A stretch of DNA of 64,000 nt, taken from positions 68,922,305 to 68,986,304 of the forward strand of contig NC_089498.1 in the NCBI RefSeq assembly GCF_036850765.1. The letters are read 5' to 3'. The notes under the pieces were generated by a model. The model searched no databases, was not told the DNA's origin, and saw nothing but the letters and a program-made list of their open reading frames with translations. Position numbers and translations under genes: made by a program. Positions 32,240 through 42,710 of the stretch are shown here, in pieces. Source of the DNA: Saccopteryx bilineata (lineage: Eukaryota; Chordata; Mammalia; Chiroptera; Emballonuridae). Numbering within the stretch: the first letter of the stretch is position 1; each line of letters opens with the position of its first letter.

Positions 32240-32830
32240 TCTATAAGCAGGCATTATTTATATGTACATACTTGTAACCATATTATATGTCAATTTTATG
32301 TCTTGTTTTATAATTTATTACATTGTGAGAATTTACCATGTCATTAAGACTTTTTAAAATATGAGTTTTAATTGCTTCATATTGTCCCAGTAAGTAAATG
32401 TATGATAATTATTATACTATTAGTGTATGTTCATTTGAATAATGTATAAAGTCAAAATATTGAGGGACAAAATTTTAAGTGGCTTTGTCCATAAAAGTTT
32501 GATTGTATCTTTCATTATATCCTTAGAATACATTTCTACATAAAACATTTCTATATCAAAGAGACAGATTTAGCATTTTTGATTCATAGTACCACATTGT
32601 TTTCTGAAAACTTGTATTATAATTACTTCCAGTAGTTACTAAAAGTACTTATTTTAAATCACATTTGGAATAGGGGCATTTCAAAGATCATTTTTACAGT
32701 CTAATAGGCCAAAATGGATAGAATTTAAATTTTATTGCTGTTGATGTTGCAGATATTTTTGTATGTCTATTGACTATTTATATTTATTTTGCATAAACTG
32801 TCTCAAATTGTCGGAAATCTACCTCTTATA
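32240..32830 (-). repeat. Old L1M relic, antisense, strongly diverged
   Basis: CCTTAGAATACATTTCTACA, CAAAGAGACAGATTTAGCAT, GTACCACATTGTTTTCTGAA, CTTCCAGTAGTTACTAAAAG and TATGTCTATTGACTATTTAT follow the order of antisense L1M ORF2 text (TCCTAGAAGTGGAATTGCTG to CCATTTGTATTTCTTC). The divergence is high. Confidence 0.5.
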
Positions 32831-34118
32831 ACATTCGTAAGGTTTCATGACACTGGAGGTCCTCAATATATCCATATCATGGTTAGCATCATGATGTGTA
32901 ACCTCTTCTATCAGAAATACCTTTCTGAAACCACATAAAAGGTTCTGAATCTCAGAGTTACTATGTAAATATGAGATTAATAATAGAGACCTACCTCAAA
33001 GTTTTTTTCCCACAGTACAATTATTACAAAGCATGTCGAGACTAGAACTAATTGGGAGTCAACCTAGTTCCATACAAATATGTGCTGTAGATATCTCAGT
33101 AACTCCAAAATCATTGCAACCTATAATAAATCTCTAGCCCTCTCACGCACAGCCCATTTCAACACACAGACAAAACAGGTACTCTGACTTACAAAAATTT
33201 AGAAGCCCTGAACTATAATACAACCAGATGTGGTAAGTCAGTATTAAAATCAAGCATCTACAAAAGTTTATAGTCCGTCACAAGTACAACCACTGGGGTT
33301 TCTTTACAGTTGTTCTGTTATATTTTGTGAACTTACACTTTGGTTTTACAACATTTCTTAGGAAGACAACTACACATGAATTTCTACACACAGGGAACAG
33401 CTTCTTCTCTGTATAGAGCAGGTGTTTGTTCATCATTCTTTTCTTCTAAGATATTCATGGTAATATTATATTCAAGTTCAGTGAAGTAACTGTTTGCCAG
33501 AGAGCAATTGATCTTTTTCATACCCCATGAAAGGTCTGTATTCTTGAAAATAAAATGTCTTCCATTAGGGTAATTTTTAGCAATTACTTATTTTCACATG
33601 AAGTACTAATAATGCCAAGAAAATGTTTCAGAGAAAAAGCTGTAAAAATTTAGAGATGAGCATGATCAAAAATATCTATAACCAGAAAATCTGTGTCTAG
33701 ATAATGACAGTATTCTCCTAAGTCAGAAAAATAGTAGCTTAAAAATCCAAAGCCTGTCCTTCCCTTGGCTCCAGGCAGAACTATTTCATAAGTTAATACA
33801 TGATCACTTAAATAATATTTGAATTCACCTGAAAGGAAACTCAGAGCATAGATGACAAATATAGACCTCTAGTCTCTGTATACTTATTTTTTCCTTTTGA
33901 TATAGCTTCATTTTCTCAAGATGAAAAGATAAGATCTCAAGAAGTCTCAATATTCAAACAAGGAAATGCCCTCAACTAAATTAAATAAGAAGATGTCATC
34001 TGTTACTTATGCCAAGATTCCAATTGTTTGCTTTCTTGTCTCTTCTTCCCTTCATATAAATTTATTTTTATTTATCTGAATATCTGCATTATTTGTCTTC
34101 TTCTGGGCCTTTCCTCTT
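32831..34118. other. Unassigned AT-rich DNA
   Basis: No gene, RNA or repeat recognised. Confidence 0.4.
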
Positions 34119-34129
34119 TCCATTATTTT

Positions 34130-34476
34130 TTTTTCAGAGAATATTTATTTATTTTTTCAGAGACAGAGAGAGAGTCAGAGAGAGGGATAGATAGGGACAG
34201 ACAGACAGGAACGGAGAGAGATGAGAAGCATCAATCATTAGTATTTTTGTTGCCACACCTTAGTTGTTCATTGATTGCCTTCTCATATGTGCCTTGACCA
34301 TGGGGCTACAGCAGACCAGGTAACTCCTTGTTCAAGCCAGCGACCTTGGGTCCAAGCTGGTGAGCTTTGCTCAAACCAGATGAGCCCATGCTCAAGCTGG
34401 CAACCTCAGAGTCTTGAACTGGGTCCTCTGCATCCCAGTCCGATGCTCTATCCACTGCGCCACTGCCTGATCAGGC
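34130..34476 (-). mobile_element. tRNA-derived SINE, type B
   Basis: T-rich end, GGACAGACAGACAGGAACGG, GAGATGAGAAGCATCAATCA, CAAGCCAGCGACCTTGGG, then the head complement TCTATCCACTGCGCCACTGC. The duplication TCCATTATTTT lies at 34119-34129 and 34477-34487. The frames at 34028-34297 and 34275-34499 arise from this element. Confidence 0.93.
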
Positions 34477-34619
34477 TCCATTATTTTAATAGAAAATAAG
34501 GAGATAAATAAACTTATGCTTTCTTTAATTACATGGGGGATAGCAAAGAGACAGGAGACTGAAATAGAAAAAGAAAAAAATTAGAATAAGCATAAGACTA
34601 TGCTTAAATGCCTCTTGTA

Positions 34620-34765
34620 CTCTTTATCTTTTATGTGGCTTTGTGTCATTTATTTAACTTCTTCAAGCCTGTAGAATAAGGAGTGTAATTCACTCATCAG
34701 CTGTGAGGACTGCTTTATAAAAAGAACCAGGAAGAGTATTTGATAAATGTCAATTCACATTATCG
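34620..34765 (+). repeat. MIR SINE relic
   Basis: TGTGGCTTTGTGTCATTTAT, TTAACTTCTTCAAGCCTGTA and GAGGACTGCTTTATAAAAAG, then GAGTATTTGATAAATGTCAA match the MIR middle and 3' end. Confidence 0.6.
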
Positions 34766-35846
34766 TTACTGTGTTGGTAAGAGCAGGTAAGGGTGTAAGC
34801 CACTCCCACTTAACTGGATTTGCAGGTAAGCTCTGCCAATCATGAACATCTAACAAAATTATATAGTCAACATAATTTACTTGAATTACAAAGAGTCCTG
34901 TCATTGCTACTAATCTTACAAATTTACATCAGGTTTTTTTCTTCAAAATATAATTTATTGGCCAAAATAATTCTTTTTATCTACAAGGTCAGAATGTATT
35001 ATTTTGTTTTAAAACACTCCAATATACTTCACTGTATTTCTTTCTGTTACTATCATATTTTCATGAACTGTGAATTAAATGCGGTTATGTTCCACTATTT
35101 AAACCCCATGACTTTTGAAAATGTTCCTCACTATTCTTGAAGCTATGGTTTTTTAACAGTCTTTATAATGTCTTGAACTCTATACTCTACTTAGTTTTGA
35201 AGCTTTTTTTTTCTATGTTGCTATTACACACCTGCTCTCAAACTTGTCAGTATATCACCAATTGATTGTAGTTTTCAGGTTCGACGTGGATGAACGAAGC
35301 TTTTTCTCTTGGAGGCTGCTCTCTTGCTGCCTTCTTTATTATTCTGTTTTGTAGTTTTAACTTCTTTCTTAACCACATTCCTTTTTCAGTTCAAATTTCT
35401 TGTATCATATATACTATCTTCAAATAGTTTATTAACAAAATTTTAAAATCTTTTTCTCTTTTTTGTCAGTATGAATGGTATATTTGGTATGTTTCCTCTT
35501 GGAGAATTGTTAACTTTGGCCTTAAAAGACCCATTCAGATTGTTTTATTACTTCCTTCAGGTGCCAAAAATTCATTTCATAAATTATTCATCCTAAGTGA
35601 GACTGTAACATAAGTGAATCCATATTATTAAAAGCTTTATCAATAGTATTTAAAAATTCTATAAAATAGAACTTTTAAACATGTTTCATAGATATAGAAA
35701 AGTAGGATAAAAATACACTAGATAAAAATAAAAGCTTTTCAGAAATGTCAGTATTAAAAATTGTCAACCACAAGCAATTTAATACATGTCAAGAAAAATA
35801 CTGTGCTATAATATTGGAGGATGGTTAAGAATAGTTCCTTTTAATT
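34766..35846. other. Unassigned AT-rich DNA
   Basis: The 106-codon frame at 34820-35140 is AT-driven and rich in Ile, Leu, Tyr and Phe, without a known domain. 35160-35600 may be an old antisense L1 fragment, but I cannot support it firmly. Confidence 0.35.
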
Positions 35847-35852
35847 GCTTAA

Positions 35853-36198
35853 TTTTATTTATTTATTTATTTATTTTTACAGAGACAGAGTCAGAGAGAG
35901 GGATAGACAGGGACAGACAGACAGGAACGGAGAGAGATGAGAAGCATCAATCATTAGTTTTTTATTGCCCTTGCAACACCTTAGTTGTTCATTGAATGCT
36001 TTCTCACATGTGTCTTGACCGCAGGCCCTCAGTAGACTGAGTAACCCCTTGCTGGATCCAGCGACCTTGGATTCTAGCTGGGGGGATTTTGCTCAAACCA
36101 GATGAGCCCACGCTGAAGCTGGCGACCTCTGGGTCTCAAACCTGGGTCCTCGGCATCCTAGTCCAATGCTCTATCCACTGTGCCACGACCTGGTCACA
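35853..36198 (-). mobile_element. tRNA-derived SINE, type B
   Basis: Tail complement made of TTTA units (about 35855-35876), ACAGAGACAGAGTCAGAGAG, CAGACAGGAACGGAGAGAGA, TCAAACCAGATGAGCCCACG and the head complement TCTATCCACTGTGCCACGAC. The flanks share GCTTAA (35847-35852 and from 36199), followed by imperfect AATTTTAT text, giving a less certain target duplication. Confidence 0.9.
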
Positions 36199-36699
36199 GC
36201 TTAAAGTAATTTTATATTCTCTTCATCAACCTATTTGTTGAAAATGATTTTTTAAATTTACAAATGTCATAAATTTTAGTTTTCAGTTGAAATCAAACAA
36301 TGTTGAATAACAAATATAATACTTGAATTTTAATTTAACAATTGAAAATAAGCATAAAATTCCATGTTGCTTAATCTATCAGGCCTTTCCACATTTTTTT
36401 TGATATAGCACTAACATTAATTTCACAAGAAATTCTCACTAATTTGGATAACAGGTGACAAGAAGAATCTGAATTAAAAAGAAAAATAAATTATGTTTGG
36501 AAGCATTAATTTCACAGTAACTAACCTTTTGATAACCAAGTATTTCTATATATTTATATAAACCTTTTCAGTTTGCTCTTTAAAATTGCTTTGGTAACAT
36601 TCTCATTTATAATTAGCAGCATATAATTTATGCTTTCCAAAGTGCTAACATTCTCTTGAGTAAATTATATATGCTCCAAAATAATTTTGTTAGACTCTT
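36199..36699. other. Unassigned AT-rich DNA
   Basis: No feature recognised. Confidence 0.4.
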
Positions 36700-36704
36700 G
36701 ATTT

Positions 36705-37307
36705 TTAATTCATTATTAAGGTATAGTTTTCATACAACAAAATGCACAGACTTGAAGTGTATGGTGTGACAGAATTGACAACTGTATACACCAAATGTTA
36801 CTATCATTTAATTAAGAAAACTTCTATCACCAAGAAAGTTGTCCTATCTTTCTCTTAGTCTATTTCCCAACTCAATACCAGAAACCACTGATCTGTCTCT
36901 ATCACCATGTTAATTTGCTTGCTTTTGAACTTGATAAAGACCGAATCATTCAATGTACTCTTTTGTGTTTGATTTCTTTTGCTTAAAACAATTTTAGGCC
37001 CAGTTTTGATTAAGAGCTTTTAGTAACTAGGGCTGGAGTATGTTGTTCCTTAAGAAGAAAGAAGTAATATAAAGAAATGCTTAATAACAATTAATTAATT
37101 TTATTGCTGAGCAATATTTTATTGTATATTCATATACAGCACTTGTTTCTACATTCACTTGTTGGACATACTATTTTCAGTCTTTGACTACTATGAATCA
37201 TCCTGCTCTACAAATGCACAAGTCTTCCATAAGCATGTTTTTATTTCTCTAGGATAAATATTGGTTTAAAATTGCTGGTTCAGAAAGTAGATAGATACTT
37301 TTCTTTT
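36705..37307 (-). repeat. Old L1M 3' region, antisense, left part
   Basis: TTATTAAGGTATAGTTTTCA, ACAACAAAATGCACAGACTT, ATCACCAAGAAAGTTGTCCT, CAGAAACCACTGATCTGTCT, TTTATTGCTGAGCAATATTT and AGCATGTTTTTATTTCTCTA all correspond in order to an antisense L1M 3' end. A SINE splits it at 37308. Confidence 0.8.
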
Positions 37308-37700
37308 CTTTTCTTTTCTTTCTTTTCTTTCTTTTTTTTTTTGTATTTTTCTGAAGCTGGAAATGGGGAGAGACAGTCAGACAGACTCCCGTATGTGCCC
37401 GACTGGGATCCACCCGGCACGCCCACCAGGGAGCGACGCTCTGCCCCCCAGGGGGCGTCACTCTGCTGAGACCAGAGCCACTCTAGCGCCTGGCACAGAG
37501 GCCAAGGAGCCATCCCCAGCGCCCGGGCCATCTTTGCTCCAATGGAGCCTCGGCTGTGGGAGGTGAAGAGAGAGACAGAGAGGAAGGAGAGGGGGAGGGG
37601 TGGAGATGGGTGCTTCTCCTGTGTGCCCTGGCCGGGAATCGAACCCAGGACTTCTGCACGCCAGGCCGACACTCTACCACTGAGCCAATCGGCCAGGGCC
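37308..37700 (-). mobile_element. tRNA-derived SINE, long type A
   Basis: Minus copy with a TTTTC-rich tail complement (37308-37342), GCGACGCTCTGCCCCCCAGG body and a head complement ending ATCGGCCAGGGCC. The B box complement GGAATCGAACC is intact near 37636. The duplication GATACTTTTCTTTT lies at 37294-37307 and 37701-37714. It gives a 149-codon frame on the minus strand (37280-37729), which is not a gene. Confidence 0.95.
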
Positions 37701-37714
37701 GATACTTTTCTTTT

Positions 37715-38035
37715 TAAAGAATCTTTCAAACTGTTTTTCCAATGTGATTATACCATTTTATATTTCTATTAGTAATGTATAAGAGTTTTGCTGTTTCATA
37801 TCATCTACAATATTTCATAGTCAGTTTTTATTTTGTTTTTGTTTAATTTATTCATTCTAGTAGGTATGAAATAGCATCTCATTGTAGTTTCAATTTGCAT
37901 TTCTCTGATAATTAATGACATCGAACATCTTTTCATGTGCTTATCAACCACTTGTTTATTTTTGTGCTGTGTCTGACCCATGTTTTATTGGGCTGTTTTT
38001 CTTTATATTAAATTTTAAGAGTTCTTTTAAAATAC
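37715..38035 (-). repeat. Old L1M 3' region, antisense, right part
   Basis: Continues across the SINE: AATGTATAAGAGTTTTGCTG, TAGGTATGAAATAGCATCTC, ATTTGCATTTCTCTGATAAT, TTTTCATGTGCTTATCAACC and TTTATTGGGCTGTTTTTCTT, all recognisable antisense L1 ORF2 text. Confidence 0.85.
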
Positions 38036-38595
38036 TTTTTTTAAGGAAAATTTAATTCAGCCCTGGTCAATATAAGCTCACAGTCAAGTGTGGGCCTAAA
38101 ATTCAGAAACAATTCTGAAACATTAGGTTTTGAATCAAAGGTTCTTAATGAAGTAGAGATGAGTAATCTTTGATATTTTAGGCTCCATTAAGAGTTGCCA
38201 TTTTCTATCCAACCAAAAATATCATTCTTCAGTCACATTTAAAATCAGCATTCAATTATTTAGAAAAGCCTGCTGTACTCAAAGAAAATCATAGTGTGAT
38301 TCTGCAACGGACAGCTTGCCCAAGTACTGATTTGTTTGCTAAGAAGAAGCACTCTTGACAAAATGCATAGCTCTCACCACAGCACCTTTTCTAATAAAGA
38401 CACTCACATATAATTAGTAGCAATAAGTAGTACCAGTGAGTAGGATGGAATACACGCACACTGCTTTCCTCTGCAAAATATTAGAGAAGATGGCTAAGCA
38501 TTGTGGGAAAGAATGTATTTAGCTGTGATTTGATGTTTCCTGTTTCGACTGGCTTCTGAATCAGTACCTACTGGTGCAAATAAAAAAGAAACTAG
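38036..38595. other. Unassigned DNA
   Basis: No gene or repeat recognised. Confidence 0.4.
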
Positions 38596-38610
38596 AAAGG
38601 CTTTCCTTTC

Positions 38611-38987
38611 CTTTTTTTTTTTTTGTATTTTTCTGAAGTTGGAAACGGGGAGGCAGTCAGACAGACTCCCACATGCACCCGACCGGGATCCACTCGGCAC
38701 GCCCACCAGGGGGCGATGCTCTGTCCATCTGGGGCATTGCTCTGTTGCAACCAGAGCCATTCTAGCACCTGAGGCAGAGGCCACAGAGCCATCCTCAGCT
38801 CCCAGGCCAACTTTGCTCCAATGGAGCCTTGGCTGTGGGAGGGGAAGACAGAGACAGAGAGGAAGAAGAGGGGGAGGGGTGGAGAAGCAGATGGGCGCTT
38901 CTCCTGTGTGCCCTGGCCAGGAATCGAACCCGGGACTCCTGCACACCAGGCCAATGCTCTACCACTGAGCCAATTGGCCAGGGCCGT
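38611..38987 (-). mobile_element. tRNA-derived SINE, long type A, intact Pol III boxes
   Basis: Poly(T) then TGTATTTTTCTGAAGTTGGA, AGGGGGCGATGCTCTGTCCA and the head complement CTACCACTGAGCCAATTGGC. The B box complement GGAATCGAACC is intact and the A box CCACTGAGCCA is intact. The 15-bp duplication AAAGGCTTTCCTTTC lies at 38596-38610 and 38988-39002. Frames of 92-150 codons on both strands are not genes. Confidence 0.95.
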
Positions 38988-39002
38988 AAAGGCTTTCCTT
39001 TC

Positions 39003-39539
39003 TTAAGGTTTTCTGTCAAAGCCTGATGACTAAAAGGCTGAATACTGTGAAGAGGAATCAAGAATTGAGACATGATCTGTCTTTGACTTCTTTTCCAACT
39101 CTCTGATTCTCTGAGTCTAGGACTGTCAAGGACAGAGGATTTGTCTTAATAGTTTGTGTATAACTTTTAAGAAATAATGGTGGCTTTGTGCCAGTCCACT
39201 CACAAAATTGTGTGATTCTCCATATAACTTTTAGTCAAGGTCACAGTCTTTCTGCTAAATCCTCAGCTGCTCAATTCTCTATTTCCTAGATTTAGTAGTA
39301 CTCTCTTCCTGTTTCTTTAAGTGAAAATATGAATTTTCACTTCTTTAATCAGTCCACAGAAACTGCTCATTGGAAAACATATAAAAGTCACTTATTCTGA
39401 AGTATAAATGATGAAACAATAACTGTTTAACATGCTATTGAGTTTCAAAAATAGGAGTTATACTAGAATCTTTCCCACCCAATCATCCCCTTTCATTTCC
39501 CTCTATATTAAATAAGTCAGTAATAGCCCAACACTAACT
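39003..39539. other. Unassigned DNA
   Basis: No feature recognised. Confidence 0.4.
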
Positions 39540-39840
39540 AGGTCAGTCAATCCACAAAACTTTGTTGAATACATGTCTGTTAGGTACTGGCAGTACTGTA
39601 GTGAACAAAACAAATAGTCTCTCCCTTGCAGGTTTAATGTCTGGTAGGAATACCTTTAAAATAATTGCAAATAACTAATTAAAAATTATAAGTATTTCTA
39701 ATACTGTAAGGTAAAGAACATAGCTTTGGAAAACATTAAATGGAGTGGGATGCTAACATGGGGGTTCAAGGAAGACTATCCTGAGAAAGGACATTTCTGC
39801 TGAGACCTGAAGTTAAGGAATTGCGCAGAGAGAAGAGAGA
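39540..39840 (-). repeat. L2 LINE 3' region, antisense
   Basis: ACTTTGTTGAATACATGTCT, GGTACTGGCAGTACTGTAGT, GAACAAAACAAATAGTCTCT, CCTGAGAAAGGACATTTCTG and GAGACCTGAAGTTAAGGAAT match in order antisense L2. The 86-codon minus frame at 39776-40036 starts here and is not recognised as a gene. Confidence 0.75.
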
Positions 39841-40524
39841 AGAACAGCGTGTGCCAAACATCCTCCAGGCTCTGGAATCCACATGGGCCCTTTCCATTTC
39901 CCTCACCACCACTTTTATTTCTGCCCTCTTCACCTTTTCCATAGGTTGTTATAACAAACTCACTACCAGTCTGTCCTGTAAAATGTTGAAAGATCTTTTT
40001 ATGTAATATTGCTGTAACAATGTCATCCCTTACCAAAAAACCTACAATGATATTCCTTAAAGAAAAATGATGAAATTCCTATTTTGCATTTTTAGCTCTC
40101 TTCAATCTGAATCAAACTTACTTTTCTAGTCTTATTTTTCATCACTTTTCTACTAGACTGACCTATTCACATTCTACATAAGACACTTATGTTCTCTGTA
40201 TTGAGTGCCATTTTTCTCACCATTCATTTTCTCCAAAAACAGGTTTTCAAATCTCATGTCAAAGATTTATTAGCAAAATGTAAAAGGAATCACAGACCTC
40301 TCAGAAACTTTGCCTGCATGTTTTTCAAAAAGTGGTTGTTTTATAAATAACTAAATATGGGTTTATCATTTGGTTACTGAAATGAATCAAAGTTGAAAGT
40401 TCTAGCATGAGAAGTTTATTGCACATTTTGTGGGATATCAATATAATTTCTATGTCTAAATCTTTTCACAAGAGTTAGATAATGGTTGGTAGTTCCATTG
40501 TCTATAACAATGATCCCAGATAAA
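39841..40524. other. Unassigned DNA
   Basis: No feature recognised beyond a possible MIR/L2 remnant at 39880-40060. Confidence 0.35.
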
Positions 40525-40526
40525 TA

Positions 40527-40654
40527 CAGGGTGGGGCAAAAGTAGATTTACAGTAGTTCATATAAAAAAAAACCAATAATAACAAATAATAATACAAGAA
40601 TAAACTCTGTATTTTATGTACTCACAACTATAAACCTACTTTTGCTATAGCTTG
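40527..40654. mobile_element. Mariner-type MITE, 128 bp
   Basis: Left end CAGGGTGGGGCAAAAGTAGA, with TA just before it (40525-40526). The right end contains ATAAACCTACTTTTGC, whose reverse complement GCAAAAGTAGGTTTAT pairs with GCAAAAGTAGATTTAC on the left. The last nine bases have drifted, but TA follows at 40655-40656, the TA duplication expected for a Tc1/mariner element. No transposase frame; the interior is AT-rich. Confidence 0.8.
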
Positions 40655-40656
40655 TA

Positions 40657-41502
40657 AGTGAAAAAATATATTTAGTACTTGAGATGACCAAATTTGTTTA
40701 AAGGACTTAAAATGCCTGTGACATATAAAGATCTTGTGACATGACCTGAATTTAAGCTTCAATAATATTTTAGAATTTATAGGAGTGGCCCCAGGTCAGA
40801 GCTCACAGAAAGAATGATACCCTGTTGTTCCTTGTCATGTATAGAAGTATAGAATAGAAAGCCCGGACTTCAGCATTCCAACATAAAGAACTTCCAAATG
40901 TGTCCTAAATTTATAAAAATAAACCATGCCTTGTTTGGGAGTTAAAAAAAATTTAAAACAGCTGTCTGTCATTGTTAGCTAAGGAGTCACTATTTTGCCA
41001 TAACAAAGAATATATAGCCCAAAGTAAGAAAATATGATTATATTTCTGAGATAGGTAGAAAGTTTCTGTCCAATAATCCAATGCTTCAATTATCATTGAA
41101 TTTAAGGTAAGTAACACTGTATAACATCATCTATGCCTGGACAACTTCTGTTTGATTTGGAAACTACACAAAATAGTTCATAAATTTAAGTATTCTCACC
41201 TGATGTTTTATAAAAAAAAATGACACATAGTCAAACTTTTATTCCTAAATGTAAGAAAACCAAAGTGGTATATAAAAATCAATATTTCTGTAGACCATCA
41301 TGAATGACTTGATGCACATGCTATTAATGATACTTCTAAAAATATGGTCCCAGAGAATTAAGAGAATTGAGAGTTGCTATTCAATGAGTATGTGCACTTA
41401 TAAATTTGTTGTGAGGACAGACTTCACGTTAAGTGATCTTACCACAGTTAAAACGATTGAGAGAGAAAGAGAGCTTGCTGAAAGAAACCCTAAATCATAA
41501 AT
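40657..41502. other. Unassigned AT-rich DNA
   Basis: No gene or repeat recognised. Confidence 0.4.
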
Positions 41503-41517
41503 AAAAAGTTTGCAATT

Positions 41518-41892
41518 GCCCTGGCCAGTTGGCTCAGTGGTAGAGCGTCGGCCTGGTGTGCAGGAGACCAGGGTTCGATTCCCAGCCAGGGCACATAGGA
41601 GAAGCGCCCATCTGCTTCTCCACCCCTCCCCCTCTCCTTCCTCTCTGTCTCTCTCCTCCCCTCCTGCAGCCAGGGCTCCATTGGAGCAGAGTTGGCTTGG
41701 GAGATGGATATGGCTCTGTGCCCTCTGCCTCAGGCACTAGAATGGCTCTGGTTGCAACAGAGCAACACCTCAGTTGGGCAGAGCATCACCCCCTGGTGGG
41801 CATGCCTGGTGGATACTGGTCGGGCACATGCGGGAGTCTGTCTGACTGCCTCCCCGTTTCCAACTTCAGAAAAATACAAAAAAAAAAAGAAA
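41518..41892 (+). mobile_element. tRNA-derived SINE, long type A, intact Pol III boxes
   Basis: Head GCCCTGGCCAGTTGGCTCAG with A box TGGCTCAGTGG (41530-41540) and B box GGTTCGATTCC (41572-41582), CT-rich centre, tail AGAAAAATACAAAAAAAAAA. The duplication AAAAAGTTTGCAATT lies at 41503-41517 and 41893-41907. Its 126-codon plus frame and minus frames are not genes. Confidence 0.95.
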
Positions 41893-41907
41893 AAAAAGTT
41901 TGCAATT

Positions 41908-42218
41908 CAGAGAGTTTCAGTGAATACATTCACTAACATGTCCCACAATTTTATAAAGCATTTCTATTAATTAAATAAAAGTAACATGAAAGCAAGGCTC
42001 AGCATTCAAAATAAACTTGTCTAAGATTTTTGCCAAAACTGAATTATTATGAAATATATTTATATGAATTGTACAAAACCTATCATTTGAAGGAAGTCTT
42101 TACTCAATCTTTCTGATAAAGTGATGAGCTCTTTCATAAAATAGCCACTCTTCACATACTTATTTCTTAAATATGACTGAGATTTGGATCATTATAAAGT
42201 GAGAAAATCATATATATA
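41908..42218. other. Unassigned AT-rich DNA
   Basis: No feature recognised. Confidence 0.4.
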
Positions 42219-42281
42219 TTATAATATAATATAATATAATATAATATAATATAATATAATATAATATAATATAATATAATA
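42219..42281. repeat. (ATAAT)n pentanucleotide microsatellite
   Basis: Twelve uninterrupted ATAAT units at 42221-42280, preceded by a short TA run. The purity suggests recent expansion and likely length variation. Confidence 0.98.
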
Positions 42282-42447
42282 AAGTATTCTATTGGATTTG
42301 TTTGTTCATAGTTTTAGAACACACCTGCGGAACTTTTTTCCATACAGCAGCTTAATAAAAATATTAAGTACTATAGGATTTCCATACAGCATGAGATTCT
42401 ATATCACAGAAACAAAAAAGTCTAGAACCAGAGTGCCAACCTGATTG

Positions 42448-42477
42448 TTATACAAACCAACTTGCTGGTTTGTATAA
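42448..42477. repeat. Perfect 11-bp inverted repeat
   Basis: TTATACAAACC (42448-42458), loop AACTTGCT, GGTTTGTATAA (42467-42477). It sits just upstream of a MIR relic. No flanking T-run or known RNA family signature. Confidence 0.85.
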
Positions 42478-42484
42478 TCATTCC

Positions 42485-42675
42485 ACCATGCACTGGCCAT
42501 GGTACCTGGGAGAGTCAGTGAACTATTCTATGCCTCAGCTGCTGCACCAGTAAAATGAGGAATAAAATAGTTACTTACAGCACAGATTATTTGCAGAGAT
42601 GAATAAGATGATATAGATAAACTTCAGATAATACTGCTGGGCAAACTGAGTGCCCAATAAACACTAGCTCCACTT
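42485..42675 (+). repeat. MIR SINE relic
   Basis: CTGGCCATGGTACCTGGGAG, TCTATGCCTCAGCTGCTGCA, CAGTAAAATGAGGAATAAAA and GAGTGCCCAATAAACACTAG match the MIR core and tail. The match continues straight into an ATC-rich tract. Confidence 0.75.
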
Positions 42676-42710
42676 TATCATCATCCTCATCCTCATCATC
42701 CTCATCATCA
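42676..42710. repeat. (ATC/CTC)n short repeat
   Basis: ATCATCATCCTCATCCTCAT with further ATC/CTC units, located at the end of the MIR. It creates an acidic Asp/Glu run in the minus frame at 42587-42835, which is not a gene. Confidence 0.9.

Noticed and set aside
34820..35140. 106-codon plus-strand frame rich in Ile, Leu, Tyr and Phe
   Set aside because: Hydrophobic residues follow from T-rich codons; no domain.
37280..37729. 149-codon minus-strand frame and similar 110-164 codon frames at 12.7, 22.6, 38.5, 41.6 and 54.6 kb
   Set aside because: All lie within type A SINEs bounded by target duplications. Their peptides resemble each other because the SINEs do. No start context, splice sites or domain.
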